Shown: positions 38,337 through 50,058, numbered from the stretch's first letter. The stretch: DNA of 64,000 bases from Corynebacterium faecale (GCF_030408735.1 NZ_CP047204.1:1550001-1614000), one strand, 5' to 3'. Notes: generated by a model not told the origin, from the sequence alone. Program-made: numbers and translations.

Positions 38337-39656
38337 TCAGTCGCGCTGGCCATCCCTGTTCGGCTCATCAAGCGGTAGTGCCTCAGCCTCACGGTTACGC
38401 AGAAATTCCTGGGTGGCCTGGCCCAGCTGGGGCTCATCCGCATTGGGTGCAGGCTCCCTGGTCAGTGCGCCCTGCCCGGAGTCAAGGCCTGACTCCCCCG
38501 CAGCTTCTCCTTCGCCGCGCCGGGACTTGGACATGGTTCCCAGAGCCAATTCCGCAGGGTCCGGATCCACGGGCTTGTGGGCCACCGCGTTGGCTGCCGC
38601 CACGGCGGCGGCGATCTCGGGGTCAGATTCCGTGGAGAACCAATCATCAATATTGTCAGCGTTGGCGAGGTCTTTTGTCTCCTCATCCACGGCAACCGGC
38701 TCATAGCGGAACGTACCCTGATCGTCCTTGGCGGCGAACTGACGGGCGAAGCTCTCCAGGGAATCTCCGAACTGACTCGGGATGACCCACATCTTGGATG
38801 ACTTGCCTTCCGCGATCTGCGGGAGTTTCTCCAGGTACTGGTAGGCCAGCACCTCCGGAGTCAGCTTCGCAGCCTTGATGGCAGCGTTGACCTTCTGAAT
38901 GGCACGGGCTTCACCCTGGGCCTGGAGGTAACGTGCGGCGCGTTCACCCTCGGCGAGAAGGATCATCGACTGGCGCTCGGCCTCCGCCGCAAGAATGGCT
39001 GCATGTTTCGCGCCTTCGGCGGAGAGGATCTTCGCCTGCTTCTCACCCTCGGCTGTTTTGATGTCCGCTTCGCGCTGACCTTCAGCGGTGAGAATGGTGG
39101 CGCGCTTCTCGCGGTCCGCCTTCATCTGCTTCTCCATCGATTGCTGGATCGATGGAGGAGGGTCAATCGCCTTCAGTTCAACGCGGCTGATGCGCAGGCC
39201 CCACTTGGTGGTTGCCGCATCCAGTTCGCCGCGGAGTCGACGGTTGATCACCTCTCGGGAGGTCAGGGTCTCCTCCAGGGTCATGCCACCGACCACATCT
39301 CGGAGGGTGGCCACGGAGATCTGCTCCACACCCACGATGTAGTTGTCCACACCGTAGATGGCACGGTCTGGTTCATTGATCTGGAAGGTGACCACGATAT
39401 CGATGGCCACGGTCAGGTTATCCTGGGTGATCACCGCCTGGGGAGGGAAGGACACCACCCGTTCACGGGTATCGATGCGGGCTCGGACCCGGTCAATGAA
39501 GGGGACCAGTAATGTCAGCCCTCCCTCCACGGTCCGGGTGTAGCGGCCGAGACGTTCAATGACAGCTGCTTCACCCTGAGGGATCAAGGCAATGGACTTG
39601 ATCACTACGAGAGCGACAAAGACCAGAAAAACAACTGCCAGGATGGTGCCGATCAT
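38337..39656 (-). CDS. SPFH/stomatin-like membrane-raft protein
   Basis: A 439-residue protein with one N-terminal membrane helix (IGTILAVVFLVFVALVVI), an SPFH/band-7 domain (about 25–190, with IPQGEAAVIERLGRY and TLRDVVGGMTLEETLTSRE) and a long coiled coil of repeating EGEKQAKI/AEGAKHAAI/AEAERQSMI units (about 185–265). An acidic, Pro/Glu-rich tail of some 120 residues is predicted disordered. Stomatins of this kind form membrane oligomers and are usually paired with NfeD, as here (nfeD ends 75 bases upstream). Likely roles are membrane microdomain organisation and protease quality control. Confidence 0.94.
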   Translation of the reverse strand: MIGTILAVVFLVFVALVVIKSIALIPQGEAAVIERLGRYTRTVEGGLTLLVPFIDRVRARIDTRERVVSFPPQAVITQDNLTVAIDIVVTFQINEPDRAIYGVDNYIVGVEQISVATLRDVVGGMTLEETLTSREVINRRLRGELDAATTKWGLRISRVELKAIDPPPSIQQSMEKQMKADREKRATILTAEGQREADIKTAEGEKQAKILSAEGAKHAAILAAEAERQSMILLAEGERAARYLQAQGEARAIQKVNAAIKAAKLTPEVLAYQYLEKLPQIAEGKSSKMWVIPSQFGDSLESFARQFAAKDDQGTFRYEPVAVDEETKDLANADNIDDWFSTESDPEIAAAVAAANAVAHKPVDPDPAELALGTMSKSRRGEGEAAGESGLDSGQGALTREPAPNADEPQLGQATQEFLRNREAEALPLDEPNRDGQRD

Positions 39657-39731
39657 GGTTCCTCCTGATGTCTGGAATCTTCTTTAAAGTTGTAGCGGAA
39701 ACTGCGGTGTCAGAGGGTGCGCGGGCGGGTC

Positions 39732-40169
39732 TCAATGTTCCTTCCACACCACAGCCGTGGCGCCGTCAATGCTGATCACATTGACGTGTTCCCCCTCGGT
39801 AAAGCTGTGGGCGGGATCCATACTCCGCGCTGACCAGATCGACCCGTCGAGGCGGATCTGTCCACCGGCTCCGGTGACATCCTCCAGAACAACCGCGTTC
39901 TTCCCCACCAGTGCACGCACGGAGGTGTCAAGGGCGGCCGGTTTGTGCAGCCGACGTTTCAGGGCCGGGCGGAGGAAGAACAGCAGCGTGAAAGCCGAGG
40001 CCGCGAACGTGGCAAACTCCACCCATACGGGCACACCAATCAGGGATACCCCCGCGGTGGCAAGGGCCGCACCAGCCAGCATGAGCAGGGTGAACTCCCC
40101 GACCGCCAGCTCGAGTCCGGCCAGTACCAGGCTTCCGATGAACCAGATTATCGCTCCCACGCCCACCAC
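39732..40169 (-). CDS. nfeD: NfeD-family membrane protein (short form)
   Basis: A 145-residue short NfeD: three or four hydrophobic segments (VGAIIWFIGSLVLAGLELA, FTLLMLAGAALATAGVSLI, WVEFATFAASAFTLLFFL) followed by the OB-fold NfeD domain LVGKNAVVLEDVTGAGGQIRL...TAVVWKEH. It is encoded just upstream of the SPFH partner in the same orientation, the classic nfeD–stomatin operon. It lacks the ClpP-like protease domain of long NfeD proteins. Confidence 0.93.
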   Translation of the reverse strand: MVGVGAIIWFIGSLVLAGLELAVGEFTLLMLAGAALATAGVSLIGVPVWVEFATFAASAFTLLFFLRPALKRRLHKPAALDTSVRALVGKNAVVLEDVTGAGGQIRLDGSIWSARSMDPAHSFTEGEHVNVISIDGATAVVWKEH

Positions 40170-40218
40170 CGTACAGAAGTGATCCCCCGCAGGTCGGTGG
40201 GTCCCCTGCCGCCCAGAC

Positions 40219-41070
40219 TCAGGACAGAACGTCCTCCCTGCTCAGGTCATGGTTGGTCACGAAATCAACCAGGCGTTCCACTGCACCGATCAGGGTGTGA
40301 TCCAGGTCCCGGAAAGAGTTGACGGCGTTATAGACCCGGTGCCAGCCTTCCTTCGGATCAGACCATCCCACCCGCTGGCAGATCCCGGTCTTCCAGTCCT
40401 CACCATAGGGAACCTCCGGCCACGCGCGTAGTCCGAGACGTTCCGGCTTCACCGCCGCCCAGATGTCAATGTAGGGGTGTCCGGTAACCACCACATCGGG
40501 ACCAAGCGATCGTGTCATGCGTGTCTCCTTGGATCCCTCCACCAGGTGGTCGGCGAGCACACCGATCCGCCTGCCCGGCCCCGGTTGGAACTCCGCCAGG
40601 CGCTCGGGGAGGTTGTCCAGTCCCTCCAGGTATTCCACGACCACGCCCTCTACACGCAGATCATGCCCCCAGACCTTCTCCACGATCGCGGCATCGTGGA
40701 TACCCTCCACCCAGATCCGTGACGGCGCTGCCACCTTGGCCTGGACGTTTTCCACCCGGCGGGATCCCGAGTTGGATTTGCGGGGTTGTTGTTTGGGCAC
40801 ATAACGGGTGAGCGTGACGGTGTGTCCATCCACCATGAAAGCGCCCTTGCGCATCTTGTACAACGCCTCCCGGCCGCGTCGATCCTCCAGGCGGAGGAAG
40901 TCCCCGTCATAGGTTTTCTCGAAGCCCACCACCGCTCCGACGTAGCCGTCAGCGCGCACCTCCACCACCAGACCCGGGGTCGCCGGGACGTTGGGATACT
41001 CGGGGGCCCGGTTGCGCTGGTGTCCGCCTAGAATGTCGCCTGCATAAGGATCGGAGAAGTTCATGGTCAT
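40219..41070 (-). CDS. DUF3097 family protein (TOPRIM-like core)
   Basis: A conserved actinobacterial protein of 283 residues. N-terminal beta-rich part with EVRADGYVGAVVGFEKTYDGDF and EDRRGREALY; the central block RIWVEGIHDAAIVEKVWG and RIGVLADHLVEGSKE resembles a TOPRIM-type acidic centre (E...D.D-like). C-terminal VYNAVNSFRDLDHTLIGAVE is conserved in the family. No function has been established. ATG 41070 gives the usual start. It is divergent from the next gene with a 39-base gap. Confidence 0.85.
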   Translation of the reverse strand: MTMNFSDPYAGDILGGHQRNRAPEYPNVPATPGLVVEVRADGYVGAVVGFEKTYDGDFLRLEDRRGREALYKMRKGAFMVDGHTVTLTRYVPKQQPRKSNSGSRRVENVQAKVAAPSRIWVEGIHDAAIVEKVWGHDLRVEGVVVEYLEGLDNLPERLAEFQPGPGRRIGVLADHLVEGSKETRMTRSLGPDVVVTGHPYIDIWAAVKPERLGLRAWPEVPYGEDWKTGICQRVGWSDPKEGWHRVYNAVNSFRDLDHTLIGAVERLVDFVTNHDLSREDVLS

Positions 41071-41109
41071 ACACCCTAGCCAATACCTGCATTAGACTGT
41101 GCACCCGTT

Positions 41110-41886
41110 ATGGATATTCGCGCACACGTTTACTCTCCCCTTCAGAACACCGCGGTCTGGCTCGGCGCCTGGATCTACGACCTGGTGCCCACCGAGGACG
41201 TCATTGACGCCTTTGTGGATCTCGGCGGTCCGCACACCTTCGAGGATGGAGGTCTGCTTGACCTCCTGCGGTGCGTGCGTGGCACGCTAGAGCTGCTTAT
41301 CGACGAGCCCTTCACCGGCCCTGTCATCTCCCTCGTGCTGTCAGGCCCAGGGGATGCACCTCTTCTTCCGGCGTCGTCGGAGGCCGCGCAATGGGCGGCG
41401 CGTTCCGGTGAAGGGGCGCTGGTGATACGGAGCGTCGACAAGCTCAAGTCCTTTGCCTTGATTCCGCAACGTCTCGACGATTCGACCGTGTGGGAATGGA
41501 TTCCGGTGGAGGGCCACCTGCCGACGGGGGCTGCCGTGTCCCCCGGTGAAGCAGATCAGCTGCTGAGCCGTGCCACCGCCGAAGCCGCCACGATCATTGA
41601 AGCCAGCGCCTATTCATCCCTGGCCCCGAACTCACTGAAGAATCCGCGGCTGACCGTGGGCTCCCTGTCGGATTTCTACGACACCCCGGGCCTCCCCCAT
41701 GCCGTGCCACCGCGGTCGGCGAAACTCTTTGCCCGTGCCGACCGCGTGGCAGCCATCGTGGAAACTGTGCAGTCCACACTTGGGGATCACAGTCTGGATC
41801 CGCAGCTGATCTCACTGTGGCGACACATCCGCACCGCGAGGATGGCCGGAGTTGACTATGCGCTCGCGGAGTTTGCGCGGGCCTGA
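41110..41886 (+). CDS. Conserved actinobacterial protein of unknown function
   Basis: 258 residues, cytosolic by appearance. It begins [24 protein letters not shown] and is rich in Leu/Ala, with segments such as [22 protein letters not shown], no signal peptide and no motif I can name. TAGACT lies 13 bases before the ATG, so the leader is very short or absent. Its last 31 bases overlap the end of hemH on the other strand, so the two messages are convergent and mutually antisense at their 3' ends. Confidence 0.8.
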   Translation: MDIRAHVYSPLQNTAVWLGAWIYDLVPTEDVIDAFVDLGGPHTFEDGGLLDLLRCVRGTLELLIDEPFTGPVISLVLSGPGDAPLLPASSEAAQWAARSGEGALVIRSVDKLKSFALIPQRLDDSTVWEWIPVEGHLPTGAAVSPGEADQLLSRATAEAATIIEASAYSSLAPNSLKNPRLTVGSLSDFYDTPGLPHAVPPRSAKLFARADRVAAIVETVQSTLGDHSLDPQLISLWRHIRTARMAGVDYALAEFARA

Positions 41887-42962
41887 GCGCCAGCTGGACG
41901 CTTCCGTGGCTCGCAGCAACCCGGGGTGCAGGGCTCGCCGTTGACGGTCGAACCGCGGACGGGAAGCGTACCCAGGCGTTCGATGACACGTTTCATTTCA
42001 GCCTCCTCGACCAGGTCCACCACCATGGTGGTGAACTCCGGTGACGGACCCACGGTGGCGACCCGCTCAACCACCATGCCACGACTGGTTGCCTCATCCA
42101 TTAGCTCGGAGTCCAGGTCCCAGATCACCTCCATGTGATCGGAGATGAACCCCACTGGGCAGACAACCAGGGCTTTCTGCCCCTTCTGCTCATTGAGTTC
42201 GACCGCGTGGTCAACGATGTCCGGCTCCAGCCAAGGGACATGGGGGCTTCCCGAGCGGGACTGCCAGACCACGTCAAAATCAGCGATGCCAGCCTCGGTG
42301 GCAATGAGCGCGGAGGACTCCTCCACCTGTCGGGAGTAGATGGAACCATCAATGGGATGGCCGTCCGCGTCCTTGGCACTCAGCGGGATGGAATGGGCAG
42401 TGAAGACCAGACGGGCATCCTCGCGGAGTTCGTCCGGGAGTTTGGCGAAGGAATCACGGACATACTGAGCCATGGTGCGCACAAAAAGTGGGTGATCATA
42501 GAACTGACGCAGCTTGGTGAAGGTGACCGCTGGCGCGTCGATGCTTTCCAGGTGAGAGATCATGCCCTGGATGTCTTCGTGATACTGACGGCAACCGGAG
42601 TACCCGCCCCATGCGGAGGTGGCAAAGACGAGTGCATTCTTAATGCCGTCCGCAGACATCTGCTCTGCCGCGTCGTTATCAAAAGGCTTCCAATTCCGGT
42701 TACCGAAGTAGACCGGAATATCCAATCCGCGCTCCTTGAGCTCAGCCTCCACGTTGGCAATGATCTCACGGTTCAATTTGTTGAGTGGGCTCACACCGCC
42801 GAAGTGGTAGTAATGGGCACCGACCTCATCAAGTCGCTCCGGTGGAATCCCCCTGCCCCGGGTGACATTCTCCAGAAAAGGACGAACCTCCTCGGGCCCT
42901 TCGGGACCACCGAAAGAGAGGACGAGGAGGGCATCATAGGCGTCCGTTGTGCGTGAAGTCAT
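41856..42962 (-). CDS. hemH: Ferrochelatase (coproporphyrin ferrochelatase type)
   Basis: Inserts Fe2+ into (copro)porphyrin in haem synthesis. The protein has 368 residues from ATG 42962. Family motifs: [53 protein letters not shown], catalytic His in [11 protein letters not shown] and [17 protein letters not shown]. The C-terminal extension [12 protein letters not shown] supplies Cys residues which, with the Cys in GYSGC or others, could ligate the 2Fe–2S cluster known from actinobacterial enzymes. Actinobacteria use the coproporphyrin-dependent route, hence the type assignment. The 3' end overlaps the convergent neighbour. Confidence 0.95.
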   Translation of the reverse strand: MTSRTTDAYDALLVLSFGGPEGPEEVRPFLENVTRGRGIPPERLDEVGAHYYHFGGVSPLNKLNREIIANVEAELKERGLDIPVYFGNRNWKPFDNDAAEQMSADGIKNALVFATSAWGGYSGCRQYHEDIQGMISHLESIDAPAVTFTKLRQFYDHPLFVRTMAQYVRDSFAKLPDELREDARLVFTAHSIPLSAKDADGHPIDGSIYSRQVEESSALIATEAGIADFDVVWQSRSGSPHVPWLEPDIVDHAVELNEQKGQKALVVCPVGFISDHMEVIWDLDSELMDEATSRGMVVERVATVGPSPEFTTMVVDLVEEAEMKRVIERLGTLPVRGSTVNGEPCTPGCCEPRKRPAGAQARANSASA

Positions 42963-43035
42963 GTCACGCACTTTACCAACTTTCGATTGATATTGCACAA
43001 AAGGGTATAGACGCCCCGATATTTATAAGTTGAAC

Positions 43036-45027
43036 CTAAATCAGGCGGACCGCGTACTCAGTCATCCCCGACCACCGAACAGGTGACACCTTCACGGTGG
43101 AACCGGAACTCGGTGCTTCGAGCATTTGGCCATCACCCAGGTAAATCGCCACGTGCTGGGAAGCGCCCGGGCCGTAGAAGATCAGGTCGCCGCGCTGCAT
43201 CGCAGATGGGCTGACCTTGGTGCCATGCTGGTACTGGTATCCGGTGTAGTGAGGAAGCGCGATTCCCACGCCCGCGAAGGCATAGAGAACCAGCCCGGAG
43301 CAGTCAAAACCAACCTTGTTGTAGTCGCCGTAGGAATCAGCCACGCCACCATCACGGATACCCAGGGTGGGCCCATTAGCGTTGCCACCTCCCCAGGCGT
43401 ACGGGGTGCCGATCTGCGCCATGCCGCGGGCGATGACAGCCTCGATCTGAGTGGCGCGGTCACCGCTGACAATCTCAGATGCAGACTCGGTGACGTCCTC
43501 AAGAGTTACGGAGTCACTGCTGTCAGAGCTGGATGAGTCCTCCAGCTGGACCAGGTCATCCTCGCCCCACAGGTCATCTTCCACTGGGACCGCCGGGACC
43601 TCAGGAGCTTGAGATGGCTGCTGCGGCTCTGATGGCTGTGGCACCTCCGGTGCCTGTGGCGCCTGGATCGCGGCGATCTCACCAGTCTCCGCATCCTCAC
43701 CGGATGGGTAGGGATTCTCCACGGTGGCGTGGTCCGCCTGACTGGCGGCAATGAGCGCTGCGGCCGCAACCGATGCTGCCGCCAGAGCCTGATCACGTAA
43801 GGCCTGAGCCTGGGCATCATTCTCAGCTGCGGCAGCTGCGGCCGCCTCAGCTTCCTCCGCAGCAATCCTGGCCTGCTCAGCCTGTCGGGACGCATCCGCC
43901 CGGGCCTCGGCTTCAGCCGCTGCCTCAGCATTACCCTGTGCCTGAGCCTCTGCCTCTACCTCAACAGTGGATGCCTCCTGGCGAACGGCGTCGGCGACTT
44001 CTTCTACAGCGGTGGCTTCTGCTTCTACGGCTGCATCCTGGGCTTCCGCAGCCACGCGGGCAGCCTCAGCCTCGGAAGCTGCGGCGGCCTCCGCCGCAAT
44101 GGCGGCTGCCTCCTCAGCCTGGCGTTTCTCTTCAGCAGCGGCTGCTGCTTCCGCCTCTGCCTGCGCGCGCTCTTCTTCCGCACGCTGGAACTCTTCGTAC
44201 TCGGCACGCTGTCCGTGGAGAGAATCAACCTCGGCACGTGCGGCCGCCAGGTTGCGCTCCGCTTCCTCTCGCTGGGCAACCAGGTTATTGCGGTTGGCAT
44301 TCAACTCAGAGATCTGGGCCGAGTTACCTTCGATAGCTGCCCGTGTGAATCTCTCCTGCTCCGCAGCTTCAGCCTCACGCTGCTCTGCGATGATGCGGGC
44401 TTCCCGCAGTGCGGATTCCCTGTTGGCGTTCTCCGTGCGCAGGCGATCGAGCTCTTCGACCGCTTCGCGCTGCTTGGTGGCCGTGGTGCGCAGATAGGTC
44501 TGCCTGTCCAGGGCATCATCAGAAGTCCCATTACCGGAGACCCCCGCCAGGCCCTTGGAGGCACCGTTCTGGCGATATGCGGCGCGGGAGATCTCATTCA
44601 ACCGCTCCTGGGCAGCCTCGATCTGACGCTGTGTTTCATCCAGATCCCCCTTCGCCGCGCCAGCATTCTGGCGGGCACGCTCAGCTTCAGCCTGCGCATC
44701 ATGGAGATCAACCAGAGCCTTGTTCACCGCTTCACGGAGTGCACCCATCTCCAGCTCGAGTCGGGTGATCTCGGCATCGGTCTGCGAGAGGGAACCTGCA
44801 AGGCGGGACACGTCACCATTGCCCATGTCAACGGTTGCCTGAGCCTCAGAAATTGAGGTGTCATCGGGATTGACCGGCTGAGCCACAGCAGGCGTGAGCG
44901 TGGTCAGCATGCTGCCACTGATGGCGACTGCGATCAGGGCTCGGCTGAGGGTGCCAATCTGAGAGGTGCGTCCTGTAGGGGTCGCGCCAGTCCACCGCTG
45001 GGGGCGACGTGATGCTCTGATTGCCAC
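43036..45027 (-). CDS. Secreted NlpC/P60 D,L-endopeptidase (RipA/cg1735-like)
   Basis: Peptidoglycan hydrolase needed for daughter-cell separation in the order. It has 663 residues: long basic signal peptide with cleavage after TPAVA (residue 49), coiled coil about 65–290, then an extreme Ala/Glu-rich segment about 270–440, a Pro/Gln-rich linker, an acidic Ser-rich stretch, and a C-terminal NlpC/P60 domain. Catalytic Cys576 lies in GFDCSGLV and His625 in SQHVAIYLGD. GTG 45027 has AGGAG 5 bases upstream. It lies in the conserved ripA–Rv1476–acn neighbourhood. A long structured leader precedes it. The coiled coil is probably an autoinhibitory/partner-binding region as in related proteins. Confidence 0.93.
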   Translation of the reverse strand: MAIRASRRPQRWTGATPTGRTSQIGTLSRALIAVAISGSMLTTLTPAVAQPVNPDDTSISEAQATVDMGNGDVSRLAGSLSQTDAEITRLELEMGALREAVNKALVDLHDAQAEAERARQNAGAAKGDLDETQRQIEAAQERLNEISRAAYRQNGASKGLAGVSGNGTSDDALDRQTYLRTTATKQREAVEELDRLRTENANRESALREARIIAEQREAEAAEQERFTRAAIEGNSAQISELNANRNNLVAQREEAERNLAAARAEVDSLHGQRAEYEEFQRAEEERAQAEAEAAAAAEEKRQAEEAAAIAAEAAAASEAEAARVAAEAQDAAVEAEATAVEEVADAVRQEASTVEVEAEAQAQGNAEAAAEAEARADASRQAEQARIAAEEAEAAAAAAAENDAQAQALRDQALAAASVAAAALIAASQADHATVENPYPSGEDAETGEIAAIQAPQAPEVPQPSEPQQPSQAPEVPAVPVEDDLWGEDDLVQLEDSSSSDSSDSVTLEDVTESASEIVSGDRATQIEAVIARGMAQIGTPYAWGGGNANGPTLGIRDGGVADSYGDYNKVGFDCSGLVLYAFAGVGIALPHYTGYQYQHGTKVSPSAMQRGDLIFYGPGASQHVAIYLGDGQMLEAPSSGSTVKVSPVRWSGMTEYAVRLI

Positions 45028-45047
45028 GTGGTCTCCTGTTCGTCCCG

Positions 45048-45097
45048 CCCTACACGCTTATCCAGCCCACACGCTTGACAAAAGCATGCCGGCTGGA
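45048..45097 (-). promoter_or_regulatory. Hairpin with duplicated pairing arm in the nlpC leader
   Basis: In the RNA sense the stem TCCAGCC...GGCTGGA (45097–45061) encloses a second stem CATGCTT/AAGCGTG. The 3' arm sequence AAGCGTGT(G/A)GG occurs twice, at 45076–45065 and again at 45059–45048. The upstream CATGCTT can therefore pair with either copy. The second copy ends 10 bases before the ribosome site (45037–45033). This geometry suggests control of translation or transcript stability. Confidence 0.5.
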
Positions 45098-45565
45098 CAT
45101 GAATGCAGTCCGTTGATGATGAAATGCATCGCAGATCCGACAAGCGCATCCCGAACAGGCCCACGTGTTTAGACCACTTTTAAAAGAACTTTCCCGGCAA
45201 GCTTCCCCGTTTGCCCGAATCTTGAGACATCTTTCGAAGTGTTCCGTGTAGTTTTCAAGGCTTTATCCTTGAAGTTCCACGCGCGTAATCCGTTCAGGGA
45301 TCCAGTTGCCCGATCCGCGAGCTGATAGTTGCACATTAGGTCACCCCGGTAACATCCGAGACATCTTTCACAACAAATTGGCAACAATAGATTCGATTAC
45401 GCAATAACTTGCACACTCCGACCTGCGGAAACTCTTTACCGTTTCGTTATTGTAATATTGGTCACCTTTTTCCAATCCCGGCCGAACCCCGTCACAAAAT
45501 GGCGAAAAGTGACCTGGGGCCTCGGTTTAAAATGTCAAGCTTCAGTGCTTGATTTAAGGCCGACC
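45098..45565. other. Long AT-richer leader/promoter region between NlpC and Rv1476-type genes
   Basis: 468 bases without a credible gene; a 72-codon minus-strand frame inside has no family resemblance. On the minus strand the 12-mer GAAAGATGTCTC occurs twice (45369–45358 and 45235–45224), 134 bases apart. A cluster of TTAC/TAAC/TAAA repeats lies at 45434–45456, a pattern worth comparing with MtrA sites. The length suggests a distal promoter and long untranslated leader for the NlpC gene. Confidence 0.5.
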
Positions 45566-46066
45566 CTATCCGCCAAACGGCCTGCGACGGGTAAAGATCG
45601 CGCCAACAACAAGCACAGCGATCAGCAGAAGGGCTAGCCAAATTGTTACCTGGCCCCAGTCCATCGCGGAGACTCCCGACTCCGTTACATTGCGAATCAG
45701 TAACGAAGCACCCTCCACATAGTCAGTTGTGCCCAACATTTCATGCTGCGCGGATTCCAGTGCCGCCCGGGAGTGAATGTCGCTCACCACAGCTCCGGAT
45801 CCGGGCGCGCGGACAGCAACAGTGTCCAGAGACGTTTCGTTGAGAAGCTCCTGGGCGATATCCCGCAGGTCCGCAGTCATGGCAGGGGTGGTGTCCAGAA
45901 CCACGTAACCCAGAGACCCGAAATCGCCATCAATCGCGTCATCCGTGACACGAATCAGCTCCTCCTCCAGCGTGGGATAGAGGGCTCCGGTTTCCGGCCC
46001 CATCGCCACGGCATCATCCTCCAGATCCCGTGCAAGGGCGTCGATCTCTACATTTTCAGGAATCAT
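45566..46066 (-). CDS. Rv1476-type membrane protein
   Basis: A 166-residue protein from ATG 46066 with GGAGG 6 bases upstream. A large acidic extracytoplasmic or cytoplasmic domain (MIPENVEIDALARDLEDDAVAM..., with VLDTTPAMTADLRDIAQELL) is followed by a single C-terminal membrane helix IWLALLLIAVLVVGAIF and a basic tail TRRRPFGG. The position between acn and a ripA-like hydrolase gene is the same as that of M. tuberculosis Rv1476, and the C-terminal helix matches that family. Function unknown; perhaps linked to the cell-wall hydrolase. The longer frame to 46294 lacks support. Confidence 0.85.
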   Translation of the reverse strand: MIPENVEIDALARDLEDDAVAMGPETGALYPTLEEELIRVTDDAIDGDFGSLGYVVLDTTPAMTADLRDIAQELLNETSLDTVAVRAPGSGAVVSDIHSRAALESAQHEMLGTTDYVEGASLLIRNVTESGVSAMDWGQVTIWLALLLIAVLVVGAIFTRRRPFGG

Positions 46067-46307
46067 GGAACGCCTCCGGCTTTCTCGAACTCTCAGTGTG
46101 GGCATGGGCCATGCGAAACGGGCAGCGTGCAGCAGATGACACCGCCGCCCTGGATTTGGGGGTGATAAGGGGGTGATGGATATGTCACCTCGCGCCAGAG
46201 TCTCACCCCGGCGGTTTCGGCATACGCGCTGCCCATGACCATGAACCAACGTAACAGTACCGGGCAGTAGACAGTAAGTGACGCGCAGAAACACCCAATA
46301 CTCACGC

Positions 46308-46323
46308 CAGAACGCTCGTACTG
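46308..46323. promoter_or_regulatory. AcnR operator
   Basis: CAGAACGCTCGTACTG matches at every defined position the published C. glutamicum AcnR box CAGNAC-N3-CGTACTG. It overlaps the −35 region of the acn promoter, so AcnR bound here would block RNA polymerase. Confidence 0.9.
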
Positions 46324-46324
46324 T

Positions 46325-46333
46325 TAAGATAAT
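46325..46333 (+). promoter_or_regulatory. acn promoter −10 region
   Basis: TAAGATAAT contains overlapping −10-like hexamers (TAAGAT, GATAAT) 2 bases after the AcnR operator and about 125 bases before the acn start, which fits the known long acn leader of C. glutamicum. Confidence 0.65.
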
Positions 46334-46457
46334 GGGGACGTAGGGTCCTTACCCACAACCGTGGAGTGGAGAACCTGAAGTTTTCCTTACGCCGGCTCAG
46401 CCGATGCAGCAGCCGACGAAAACCTCACCCTGGATAAGTCTAGAATTGGAGCTCACT

Positions 46458-49277
<2,820 letters not shown>

Positions 49278-49299
49278 GTCAGTAGCGATGAGCAATACG

Positions 49300-49343
49300 C
49301 CACCTTGGGTCTCATCAGATTTCATTTCAGATGACCAAGGTGG
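49300..49343 (+). other. Inverted repeat after acn
   Basis: CCACCTTGG (49300–49308) and CCAAGGTGG (49335–49343) form a 9-bp stem around a 26-base AT-richer loop, 23 bases past the acn stop. There is no T-run; it may mark the acn 3' end. Confidence 0.55.
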
Positions 49344-49348
49344 TTGAC

Positions 49349-49423
49349 ATGGGGCCCCACCACCCGACTCTCCCACGCCTTGTCTCCGATGAGAGGCGTG
49401 AGTGGTTCGAGGTGGGGCCCCAT
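49349..49423 (+). other. Large nested hairpin between acn and acnR
   Basis: Outer stem ATGGGGCCCCACC/GGTGGGGCCCCAT (13 bp, perfect) encloses an inner stem ACGCCT/AGGCGT. The outer arms contain the self-complementary GGGGCCCC. It is placed 68 bases before acnR and could attenuate read-through from acn into its repressor gene. Confidence 0.6.
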
Positions 49424-49491
49424 TGTTGTACCTGAACTTTCACCCCGCATGCGCCTGAACAGGGCGTATACACCTTCCCTAAGGAGTCCAC

Positions 49492-50058
49492 GTGTCCGTA
49501 GCGACAGGCGAAAAGCCGTTGAACAGTCGCCAGGAGATCCTGGAGGGCGCCCGCCGGTGCTTCGCGGAACACGGCTACGAAGGTGCCACAGTCCGTCGTC
49601 TGGAGGAGGCAACCGGCAAGTCCCGGGGCGCCATCTTCCATCACTTCGGTGACAAGGAGAAGCTGTTTCTGGCACTCGCGCGTGAAGACGCCGCGCGCAT
49701 GGCGGAGACAGTATCCGAAAACGGTCTGGTTGAGGTCATGCGGGGCATGCTCGAGGATCCGGACCGCTATAACTGGCTCTCCATCCGTTTAGAGATCTCC
49801 AAGCAGCTCCGCACCGATCCGGTTTTCCGCGCCAAATGGACAGATCACCAGAGTGTGCTGGATGAGGCCGTGCGGGTGCGTCTGGCGCGTAATGCGGACA
49901 AGGGCCGGATGCGGACGGATGTCCCCATCGGGGTGCTGCACCTTTATCTGGAGACCGTCATGGATGGATTCATCTCCCGCCTGGCCACGGGCGCATCCAC
50001 CGAAGGCCTGTCAGAGGTCCTCGACCTGGTGGAAACCTCGGTTCGCCGACCCGACTGA
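49492..50058 (+). CDS. acnR: TetR-family repressor of aconitase, AcnR
   Basis: 188-residue TetR regulator. N-terminal HTH: RQEILEGARRCFAEHGYEGATVRRLEEATGKSRGAIFHHF (in parts), followed by the all-helical ligand domain with VMRGMLEDPDRYNWLSIRLEI. GTG 49492 has AAGGAG 8 bases upstream. It represses acn through the operator in front of that gene; citrate-Mg and aconitate have been reported as ligands for the C. glutamicum protein. acn–acnR are separated by 214 bases with two large inverted repeats. Confidence 0.96.
   Translation: MSVATGEKPLNSRQEILEGARRCFAEHGYEGATVRRLEEATGKSRGAIFHHFGDKEKLFLALAREDAARMAETVSENGLVEVMRGMLEDPDRYNWLSIRLEISKQLRTDPVFRAKWTDHQSVLDEAVRVRLARNADKGRMRTDVPIGVLHLYLETVMDGFISRLATGASTEGLSEVLDLVETSVRRPD

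Larger units (their letters stand above)
46067..46457. promoter_or_regulatory. Divergent regulatory region of acn and the Rv1476-type gene
   Basis: 391 bases without a gene. It contains the acn promoter and AcnR box, given separately, and three CAGTA repeats at about 46254, 46265 and 46272. A GGTGA-N8-TCACC inverted repeat lies near 46174–46191. The acn leader is about 120 bases. Iron and carbon regulators (RipA, RamA, GlxR, DtxR) act on acn in C. glutamicum; I could not place their sites with confidence here. Confidence 0.6.

Noticed and set aside
45169..45387. 72-codon minus-strand frame in the nlpC leader
   Set aside because: No ribosome site or family resemblance, and it lies inside a region better explained as a regulatory leader.
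45098..45565. ydaO (c-di-AMP) riboswitch in the nlpC leader
   Set aside because: I looked for the conserved GGGGGAACC, GGGUGAAUC and CCGACAGCUAACC blocks on the minus strand and found none; only a covariance-model search could overturn this.
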